Source: JBBRTJ01 sp038244535
GTDB taxonomy: Bacteria; Actinomycetota; Acidimicrobiia; Acidimicrobiales; Ilumatobacteraceae
Direction: 5' to 3'
NCBI GenBank assembly: GCA_038244535.1
Contig: JBBRTJ010000048.1
Location: 1-27,085 of the forward strand
Length of the DNA: 27,085 nucleotides
Position 1 is the stretch's first letter. The number at the start of each line of letters is the position of its first letter. Under the pieces are notes generated by a model that ran no database searches, was not told the DNA's origin, and saw only the letters and a program-made list of their open reading frames with translations. Positions 21,440 to 27,085 of this stretch are shown here, one piece after another. Both the position numbers and the translations under genes were made by a program.

Positions 21440-23398
21440 GTGGCCGAAGACGACATCGAGGCCCGAGCGATCAACGTGATCCGGGGCTTCGCCATGGACG
21501 CGCCCCGCGCGGCCAACAACGGTCACTCCGGCACCGCCATGGCACTGGCGCCCTTGGCCCACGTGCTCTTCACGCGGATCATGCAGCACGACCCTGCGCA
21601 CGCCGACTGGCCAGATCGCGACCGTTTCGTGCTGTCGTGCGGACACGCGTCGATCCTGCTCTACAGCCAGCTCTTCCTGTGCGGCTACGGCCTCGAGCTG
21701 GCCGACCTCGAGGCCTTCCGACAGTGGGGATCGCTCACCCCGGGCCACCCCGAAGTCGGCCACACCCGTGGGGTCGAGGTCACCACGGGACCGCTCGGTC
21801 AAGGCATCGCCGACGCCGTGGGCCTGGCGATGGCCGAACGGATCCTGCGGCACCGGTTCGGGACCGGGCTACAAGACCACCACACCTACGTCGTGGCCGG
21901 CGATGGCGACCTGCAGGAGGGCATCAGCCACGAGGCAGCGTCGCTGGCCGGGCACCTCGGGCTTGGTCGTCTGGTGGTCATCTACGACGACAACCACATC
22001 ACGATCGACGGCTCCACCGCGTTGTCGTCCAGCGACGACGCCGGCGCGCGCTTTGCCGCCTACGGGTGGGACGTGCAGCACCTCGGTGAGATGGCCAACG
22101 ATGTGGAAGGGCTCGAGCGAGCGGTCCGAGCCGCCATCGAGATCGACGACAAGCCGTCGCTGCTGATCCTTCGCAGCCACATCGGCTACCCATCACCAGC
22201 ACTCACTGACACGGCCAGTGCCCACGGCAACCCCTTCCCCCCTGACGAGATCGCCAAGGTCAAAGCCCTGCTCGACCTCCCGGCCGATCGCTCGTTCTAC
22301 GCGCCCGACGACGTCGTCGAGTGGTACCGCACCGCGGCGGCGTCGAGAGCAGCGGCACGCGCCGGATGGCTCGAGCGGTTCGCCGCGCTGGCCCCCGTCG
22401 ATCGAGCCGAGTGGGACGCCGCGTGGGGATCGGGCCACACCGCCGGCTGGAGCGAGGCCCTTCCCCACGTCGAGGTCGGCGGCAAGCCCGTGGCGACACG
22501 AGTGTTCATCCAGACGGTGATCAACGCCACCGCAACAAGCGTGCCGGGGTTGGTGAGCGGCGCCGCCGATCTCACGGGCAACACGGGCACCGTGCTGCAG
22601 GGCGCCGAGGTCCAGTCGGCCGCGAGCCCCGGTGGGCGCCAGGTGCACTACGGCATCCGTGAGCACGCCATGGGTGCCGCCATGGTCGGGATGGCGCTCC
22701 ATGGAGGCGTGCTTCCCGTCGGTGGCACCTTCTTCGTGTTCAGCGACTACATGAAGCCAGCGGTGCGCCTCGCCGCGCTGAGCGGCGCCAAGGTGGTGTT
22801 CGTCTTCACCCACGACTCGGTCGGCATCGGGGCCGACGGTCCCACCCATCAGCCCATCGAGCACCTGGCCGCGCTGCGCGCCGTGCCCGGCCTGCAGCTC
22901 ATCCGACCGGCCGATGCGAACGAGACCGCGGCCGCATGGAAGGCGGCCGTCGAGCACGACGGGCCTACCGCCCTGGTGCTCTCGCGCCAGGACCTGCCGG
23001 TGGTCACCGACGGGTCCGCGGTCGATCCGGGAGCGGGGATCGTGTCCGACGACGACGACCCTGATGTCGTGCTCGTCGCCACCGGCAGCGAGGTCTGGGT
23101 CTGCCTCGACGCCGCAGCAGTGCTGCGGGCCGAGGGACTCGCCGTACGAGTGGTCTCGTTGCCGTCGTGGGACCGATTCGAGCGTCAGTCTGCTGCCACT
23201 CAGGCCGCCGTGCTCCCGCCTGACGTGCCGACGGTGTCGGTCGAGGCGGCTTCGACGTTCGGCTGGCGCCGGTTCGCCCAAGCCAACGTCGGGATCGACC
23301 GGTTCGGCGCCTCCGCTCCCGGCGACGTCGTGCTCCGAGAGCTCGGCATCAACCCCGCCAACGTTGCCGCCCACGCCCGAGCCCTGCTCGGGCGCTGA
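21440..23398 (+). CDS. tkt: Transketolase
   Basis: A thiamine-diphosphate enzyme of the pentose phosphate pathway that moves two-carbon units between sugar phosphates. It is 652 aa from GTG 21440 (GAGGGGG about 6 nt upstream). The TPP-binding motif starts GDGDLQEG (154-161) and ends at Asn185 in IYDDNHITIDG. The N-terminal NNGHSGTAMALAPLAHVLF resembles the mycobacterial GTAMSLAPLA version. The catalytic glutamate is Glu408 in YGIREHAM. The C-terminal domain (VLVATGSEVWV) is complete. Transaldolase follows 24 bp downstream, forming a two-enzyme unit. Confidence 0.95.
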   Translation: MAEDDIEARAINVIRGFAMDAPRAANNGHSGTAMALAPLAHVLFTRIMQHDPAHADWPDRDRFVLSCGHASILLYSQLFLCGYGLELADLEAFRQWGSLTPGHPEVGHTRGVEVTTGPLGQGIADAVGLAMAERILRHRFGTGLQDHHTYVVAGDGDLQEGISHEAASLAGHLGLGRLVVIYDDNHITIDGSTALSSSDDAGARFAAYGWDVQHLGEMANDVEGLERAVRAAIEIDDKPSLLILRSHIGYPSPALTDTASAHGNPFPPDEIAKVKALLDLPADRSFYAPDDVVEWYRTAAASRAAARAGWLERFAALAPVDRAEWDAAWGSGHTAGWSEALPHVEVGGKPVATRVFIQTVINATATSVPGLVSGAADLTGNTGTVLQGAEVQSAASPGGRQVHYGIREHAMGAAMVGMALHGGVLPVGGTFFVFSDYMKPAVRLAALSGAKVVFVFTHDSVGIGADGPTHQPIEHLAALRAVPGLQLIRPADANETAAAWKAAVEHDGPTALVLSRQDLPVVTDGSAVDPGAGIVSDDDDPDVVLVATGSEVWVCLDAAAVLRAEGLAVRVVSLPSWDRFERQSAATQAAVLPPDVPTVSVEAASTFGWRRFAQANVGIDRFGASAPGDVVLRELGINPANVAAHARALLGR

Positions 23399-23422
23399 CC
23401 ACCGGCCAAGGAAGGATCGACC

Positions 23423-24508
23423 ATGGAGCGTCTCCATCGCCTGTACGCCGAACAGGGGCAGAGCCCCTGGCTCGACAACCTGCGTCGCGGCTACCTGACC
23501 ACCGGCCACCTCGCCGATCTGGTCGAGCGGGGCGTGCGCGGCCTCACGTCCAACCCCACGATCTTCCAGAAGGCGATCGAGGGCTCGCCCGACTACGACG
23601 AGCAGTTCACCCAGCTGCGGGCCGGATCGGCGGTGGACGCCTACTGGGCCATGGTCATCGACGACATCAGAGGTGCGGCAGGGGCGCTCCTCGGCGTGCA
23701 CGAGTCGAGCGGGGGCTCCGACGGGTTCGTCTCGGTCGAGGTGGCGCCATCGCTCGCCCGCGACACGGCCGCAACCATCACCGCGGCCCGGGACCTGCAC
23801 GAGACCTTGGGGCTGGCGAACCTCATGGTGAAGATCCCCGGGACCACCGAAGGCTTGCCGGCGATCCAGGCGATGATCGCCGAGGGGCGCAGCATCAACG
23901 TCACGTTGATCTTCAGCCTCGAGCGATACGCCGAGGTGGTCGAGGCCTACCTGGCCGGGCTCGAGGCCCACAGCGGTGACCTGTCGGGACTTGGCAGCGT
24001 GGCCAGCTTCTTCATCAGCCGGGTCGACTCAGAGGTCGATCGGCGCCTCGACGCCATCGGCTCGCCCGAGGCACTGGCTCTGCGAGGCAAGGCCGCAGTG
24101 GCACAGGGCAAGCTCGCCTACCGCCACTTCCAGCACGAGTTCAGCGGACCGCGCTGGGACGCGCTCATCGCCCGTGGCGCCCGGGTGCAGCGGCCGCTGT
24201 GGGCCTCGACCTCGACCAAGAACCCGGCGTACCCCGACACGTTGTACGTCGACCAGTTGATCGGGCCTGACACGGTGAACACCTTGCCCGACGCCACGTT
24301 GGAAGCCTTCGCCGACCACGGCACGGTGGCTCGTACGGTCGATGTCGACGTCGACGAGGCCGAGCACGTCTGGCGCTCGTTGGCCTCGGTCGGCGTCGAC
24401 ATGGACGACGTCGCCCGGGTGCTCGAAGACGAGGGGGTCGCCTCGTTCTCGAAGAGCTTCGACGACCTGATTGCAGCCCTCGAGGTCAAGCGATCAGCGC
24501 TGAGCTGA
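23423..24508 (+). CDS. tal: Transaldolase
   Basis: A pentose phosphate pathway enzyme that moves three-carbon units through a Schiff base. The 361-aa protein is of the long actinobacterial type. It starts GQSPWLDNLRRGYLTTGHLA, then RGLTSNPTIFQKAI, FVSVEVAPSLA, and the active-site lysine Lys137 in LMVKIPGT. INVTLIFSLERYAEV, SVASFFISRVDSEVDRRLD and LWASTSTKNPAYPDTLYVD follow. AAGGAAGGA lies about 7 nt before ATG 23423. Two tandem hairpins close the operon 28 nt after its stop. Confidence 0.95.
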   Translation: MERLHRLYAEQGQSPWLDNLRRGYLTTGHLADLVERGVRGLTSNPTIFQKAIEGSPDYDEQFTQLRAGSAVDAYWAMVIDDIRGAAGALLGVHESSGGSDGFVSVEVAPSLARDTAATITAARDLHETLGLANLMVKIPGTTEGLPAIQAMIAEGRSINVTLIFSLERYAEVVEAYLAGLEAHSGDLSGLGSVASFFISRVDSEVDRRLDAIGSPEALALRGKAAVAQGKLAYRHFQHEFSGPRWDALIARGARVQRPLWASTSTKNPAYPDTLYVDQLIGPDTVNTLPDATLEAFADHGTVARTVDVDVDEAEHVWRSLASVGVDMDDVARVLEDEGVASFSKSFDDLIAALEVKRSALS

Positions 24509-24536
24509 GCATGCGCTCGGCTGACGGGTCAACGTG

Positions 24537-24578
24537 ACGACAGGCGGGACCGCCCCTGCGGGCTGCCCCGCCTGTCGT
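24537..24578 (+). terminator. Terminator hairpin after transaldolase
   Basis: ACGACAGGCGGG (24537-24548) pairs perfectly with CCCGCCTGTCGT (24567-24578). The 18-nt loop can itself fold through GCCC/GGGC. No U-tract is present. A second hairpin follows without a gap. Confidence 0.75.
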
Positions 24579-24619
24579 GAGCAGGAGCGCGAGCTCCGCC
24601 GGGTCTGTTGCTCCTGCTC
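24579..24619. terminator. Second tandem hairpin, possibly bidirectional
   Basis: GAGCAGGAGC (24579-24588) pairs perfectly with GCTCCTGCTC (24610-24619) across a 21-nt loop. It directly abuts the first hairpin and lies between the convergent transaldolase and zinc-ribbon genes, so it may terminate either transcript. Confidence 0.6.
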
Positions 24620-24729
24620 TCAGGTTCCCGCTGACAGTGGACATGACCGAGCTGATGCGCGCCGATGACGCCGACCGGAGGGGGCCATTTGGCACATCGT
24701 GTCCCACAGGGTGCCGCAGCCGGCGGGGC

Positions 24730-24906
24730 TCACCACCAGGCCTCGTCGAGCTTGCCCTCGATCGAGCGGAGGTGCTGGCGCGAGCAGGCCGTGCACGTCC
24801 ACCGAGGACCTCGGCGGGGGTCGTTCTCGCTCATCCAACCGATCGGCACGTCACCGGCCAGCTCGCTGGGCTCGGGTGAGCGACCGCACTGCGCGCACGA
24901 GATCAT
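24730..24906 (-). CDS. 58-aa zinc-ribbon microprotein
   Basis: A short minus-strand gene starting MISCAQCGRSPEPSELAGDV and ending EGKLDEAWW. Two CxxC knuckles (C4/C7 and C38/C41, in SCAQCG and TCTACS) form a classic zinc-ribbon pattern. The middle includes PIGWMSENDPRRGPRW. Third codon positions are strongly G/C, supporting real coding. ATG 24906 has TAGCAT ending 9 nt upstream and no Shine-Dalgarno. It is divergent from the LOG gene across 49 bp. The role is unknown; such ribbons may bind protein or nucleic acid. Confidence 0.75.
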   Translation of the reverse strand: MISCAQCGRSPEPSELAGDVPIGWMSENDPRRGPRWTCTACSRQHLRSIEGKLDEAWW

Positions 24907-24915
24907 CGCCGGCCG

Positions 24916-24921
24916 ATGCTA
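24916..24921 (-). promoter_or_regulatory. Candidate -10 box of the zinc-ribbon gene (TAGCAT)
   Basis: TAGCAT on the minus strand ends 9 nt before the ATG, in the compact divergent gap with the LOG gene. Confidence 0.35.
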
Positions 24922-24938
24922 CGGCCCCGAACCACCCG

Positions 24939-24944
24939 TAGGCT
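24939..24944 (+). promoter_or_regulatory. Candidate -10 box of the LOG gene (TAGGCT)
   Basis: TAGGCT ends 11 nt before ATG 24956 and no Shine-Dalgarno lies between, predicting a leaderless or near-leaderless message. Confidence 0.4.
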
Positions 24945-24955
24945 CGTCCCTTCTC

Positions 24956-26035
24956 ATGTCGCCTCGCACCCGCACCGGATCACCTGACCTCGATCGTCGC
25001 ATCGACGAGCTCCTCGGCCTCGCCGGCGCCCAGGGCGAACGGCGGGAGCTCCTCGCCGACGTGATGGCCACCGCGGTGCGCCTGGCCGACGACGGGGCGG
25101 ACGCGCTCGACCTCAAGATCACCCGGGCTGCGGTCAGAGAGATGCGATCGGCGTTTCGAGCCTTCGCGCCCTACCGCGGCGTACCCAAGGTGACCATGTT
25201 CGGATCGGCCCGAACCAAGGCCGACGACCCGCTGTACGAGCTCGCCAAGCGGATGGCGAGGGCCCTGGCCGACCAAGGGTGGATGATCGTCACCGGGGCT
25301 GGACCCGGGATCATGGCGGCCGGCATGGAGGGCGCCGGACGCGAGCACAGCTTCGGGGTGACGATCCGCTTGCCGTTCGAGAGCGGGGCCAACTCGATCA
25401 TCGCCGGCGACGAAAAGCTCGTGTCGATGAAGTACTTCTTCACCCGCAAGCTCATGCTCATCAAGGAGTCGCGGGCCTTCGTGTGCCTGCCCGGGGGCTT
25501 CGGGACCCTCGACGAGACCTTCGAGCTGCTCACCCTCACCCAGACAGGCAAGGGCGTCCCGGTGCCGATCGTGTTCCTCGACGTCCCCGGCGGCACCTAC
25601 TGGGCGCACGCCCGCCGCTTCATCGTCGACGAGCTGGTCTCTCGCGGTCTGGTGGCCGAGCCCGACCTCGAGCTGTTCAAGGTGACCGACGACGTCGATG
25701 CCGCTTGTGACGAGATCCTGCGCTTCTACGCCAACTACCACTCGATCCGCCACGTCGATGGCCGCATGATCATCCGCCTTCGTCGGGCGCCAGACTTCAC
25801 CGAGCTGGACGCGCTCAACGGCGAGTTCGGCACGCTCAGCGCCGATGGTCAGATCCGCCGGACCGAGGTCAGCGATGCCGAGCGCGAGGACGACGACGCG
25901 GTCGACCTCGAACGCCTCGAGCTGGCGTTCGACGGCCGCCAGCACGGTCGGCTGCGGCGGCTCATCAACGCGCTCAACGAGCTGCCGATGGGCGAGCTCC
26001 CCACCGGAGAGCCCCCAATCGGAGCGCGCGCCTGA
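24956..26035 (+). CDS. LOG-family nucleotide-binding protein (nucleoside monophosphate hydrolase type)
   Basis: A 359-aa protein with a Rossmann-like LOG domain. Members cleave the N-glycosidic bond of nucleoside 5'-monophosphates; some release cytokinins. The core starts near residue 78 (VTMFGSART), with WMIVTGAGPGIMAAGMEGAG, SMKYFFTRKLMLIKESRAFV and the hallmark PGGFGTLDETFELLTLTQTG (179-198). An N-terminal helical region of about 75 residues and a C-terminal extension of about 90 residues (after FYANYHSIRHV) make it longer than the 190-aa plant-type LOG, as in other long bacterial members. ATG 24956 is set by TAGGCT 11 nt upstream; upstream frame is shadow. Substrate is unknown. Confidence 0.88.
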   Translation: MSPRTRTGSPDLDRRIDELLGLAGAQGERRELLADVMATAVRLADDGADALDLKITRAAVREMRSAFRAFAPYRGVPKVTMFGSARTKADDPLYELAKRMARALADQGWMIVTGAGPGIMAAGMEGAGREHSFGVTIRLPFESGANSIIAGDEKLVSMKYFFTRKLMLIKESRAFVCLPGGFGTLDETFELLTLTQTGKGVPVPIVFLDVPGGTYWAHARRFIVDELVSRGLVAEPDLELFKVTDDVDAACDEILRFYANYHSIRHVDGRMIIRLRRAPDFTELDALNGEFGTLSADGQIRRTEVSDAEREDDDAVDLERLELAFDGRQHGRLRRLINALNELPMGELPTGEPPIGARA

Positions 26036-26037
26036 CG

Positions 26038-26238
26038 TCAGTGGTCGTCGTCGGGCCCGCGCAGGATGTCGATGGCCTTCTCGACCGCGCGGCGGGCTCG
26101 GGTGAGGCGGCGCTCGTCGACGGGCAGCTCGTTGCCACCGGCATCGATCGAGTCACGGAGCCGGGCGATGGCGAGGTCGGCCAGCTCGTCGCTGATCGCC
26201 TCGAGCCGGCCCCGCAGCTCGTCGAACTCACCGGCCAC
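26038..26238 (-). CDS. Small helical protein, function unknown
   Basis: A 66-aa acidic/basic heptad-like protein (EFDELRGRLEAISDELADLA, RRLTRARRAVEKAIDILRG) with no membrane segment; it probably forms a helical hairpin or coiled coil. GTG 26238 overlaps the end of the GlcF-like gene by 11 bp and has a strong AAGGAGG about 7 nt upstream, so it is probably translated with that gene. It is convergent with the LOG gene, with 2 bp between the stops. No family recognised. Confidence 0.7.
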   Translation of the reverse strand: MAGEFDELRGRLEAISDELADLAIARLRDSIDAGGNELPVDERRLTRARRAVEKAIDILRGPDDDH

Positions 26239-27085
26239 CGCCGGCCTCCTTCCCGCCGATGGCGGCGTCGATGAGCTCGACGGGGTGGCACACCGCGACA
26301 CCGGCGGCGGCGAGGTGCAGCGCGCACCCCGGATTGGCGCTGGCCACCATGGTGGCGCCGCTGCGGGCGATGGCGTCGAGCTTGCGAGATCGGATGGCGG
26401 CGGCCGTGTCAGGGTGCAGCGCGCTGTACGCGCCGCCGGCGCCGCAGCAGAGGCCGTCGTCGTCGAGCTCGACCAGCTGGACGTAGGGCGCCAGGGCCGT
26501 GCGAGTGGCGAGGTGGGCGCGCTGCACGTGGCGCAGGTGGCAGGGATCCTGAACAGCGACGAGCTGGGTCGGATCGCGAGGGCCCGGCGGGAGGCGATCG
26601 ATCACCGATGCGATGACCTCGTGCACGTCGCGCACCCGGGCGCTGAACGCCACTGCTTCGGGCGTGCCGACGAGATGGCCGTAGTCCTTGAGCGCGGCCC
26701 CGCATCCGGCCGAGTCGACGGCGATCGGCGCTTCGCCCGGCATGGACGCCATGACCTTGGCGGCGAGCCGGGCGGCCTCGGCGGTCAAACCGGCGTGTAC
26801 GTGCAAGGCGCCGCAGCAGGCTGCGCCGGGGCCGGGGAGCGCCACGCCGAGGCCGGCCGCCGTCAGGACCCGCGCCGCCGCGGCGTGGACCGGTCGTTGC
26901 CAGGCGTCCATGACGCAGCCGGTGAACAGCCAGACGTCGCTCCCTGTGGCCGTCAGTGCGACTCGGCGCACTGACACGCGAGCGGGCAATCCGAGTCGGG
27001 CGGCGAGGCGGCGAGGCACGAGGTGGACGCGCTGGGCGATGCCCAGGGCGGACGAGCCAGCCAGCACCAGTCGGTGGTGACCGAG
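26228..27085 (-). CDS. GlcF-like iron-sulfur subunit, C-terminal part
   Basis: The frame runs off the right edge without a start. About 285 residues are present, covering two Cys-rich (CCG) domains of the heterodisulfide-reductase/GlcF group. The first holds LFTGCVMDAWQRPVH, GPGAACCGALHVHAG and DSAGCGAALKDYG. The second holds VAVQDPCHLRHVQ, DDDGLCCGAGGAYS and SANPGCALHL. The N-terminal 4Fe-4S ferredoxin domain expected in GlcF (about 400 aa) would lie beyond 27085. The family passes electrons from glycolate or other 2-hydroxyacid oxidation to the membrane. GlcD/GlcE partners, if any, should lie to the right. The gene overlaps the 66-aa protein's start. Confidence 0.85.
   Translation of the reverse strand, partial: LGHHRLVLAGSSALGIAQRVHLVPRRLAARLGLPARVSVRRVALTATGSDVWLFTGCVMDAWQRPVHAAAARVLTAAGLGVALPGPGAACCGALHVHAGLTAEAARLAAKVMASMPGEAPIAVDSAGCGAALKDYGHLVGTPEAVAFSARVRDVHEVIASVIDRLPPGPRDPTQLVAVQDPCHLRHVQRAHLATRTALAPYVQLVELDDDGLCCGAGGAYSALHPDTAAAIRSRKLDAIARSGATMVASANPGCALHLAAAGVAVCHPVELIDAAIGGKEAGGGR

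Noticed and set aside
22193..23971. Long 592-codon open frame antisense to transketolase and transaldolase
   Set aside because: Its translation is Gly/Arg/His/Asp-rich without recognisable motifs, and the plus strand carries two complete enzymes; GC-rich codon bias opens the antisense frame.
24620..24729. Possible small RNA or tRNA in the gap after the tandem hairpins
   Set aside because: No cloverleaf, T-arm sequence or convincing promoter/terminator pair could be seen.
1..27085. CRISPR array, insertion sequence, toxin-antitoxin or defence system
   Set aside because: No spaced direct repeats, transposase, paired toxin-antitoxin or nuclease/helicase defence genes were recognised on either strand.

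Overview
The window is high-GC DNA (most genes use G or C in the third codon position) with many 4-bp ATGA gene overlaps. It carries a complete Pup-proteasome locus: Pup, Dop, PrcA, PrcB, ARC and the start of PafA. That combination points to an actinobacterium; the divergent gene content would fit a deep lineage such as Acidimicrobiia, but this assignment is inference. I see no tRNA, rRNA, CRISPR array, insertion sequence or phage module.

Layout. (1) 1-484: an inverted junction joins a plus-strand Dop-like fragment to the minus-strand N-terminus of PafA. (2) 693-6810: the pupylation locus, read leftwards as arc, dop, pup, a frame-broken remnant, prcB, prcA; a DUF2007-like membrane protein sits convergent to prcA and separates it from pafA. 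(3) 7027-11441, plus strand: a small ferredoxin with a strong terminator, then a four-gene PotABCD-type ABC importer. (4) 11223-18995, minus strand: a TetR regulator, an alpha/beta hydrolase, an ADP-forming acyl-CoA synthetase (beta then alpha subunit), a D-Ala-D-Ala carboxypeptidase, a stand-alone LON N-domain protein, three tiny (two clearly membrane-anchored) proteins and the tRNA m1A58 methyltransferase TrmI. (5) 19066-24508, plus strand: an acyl-CoA desaturase, an unknown 128-aa protein, a FIST sensor protein, transketolase and transaldolase. (6) 24730-27085: a 58-aa zinc-ribbon microprotein, a LOG-family protein, a 66-aa helical protein and the C-terminal part of a GlcF-like iron-sulfur subunit that runs off the right edge.

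How the genes work together. Dop, PafA and Pup form the tagging cycle, ARC unfolds pupylated substrates, and PrcAB degrades them. In this organism Pup ends directly in Gly-Gly-Glu, so Dop is needed only as depupylase. The importer genes lie between arc and trmI, which are near neighbours in Mycobacterium. The TetR regulator and the desaturase diverge around a perfect 24-bp palindrome that probably controls both. Transketolase and transaldolase form a pentose-phosphate pair closed by two tandem hairpins.

The most notable signals are the inverted Dop/PafA junction at 215-220, the perfect TetR operator, a recurring TA(G/C)NNT box only 5-11 nt upstream of about eleven start codons (suggesting widespread leaderless transcripts), and a small frame-broken gene plus hairpin between pup and prcB. 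I did not find a convincingly new multi-gene system; the window is mostly core metabolism and protein turnover.
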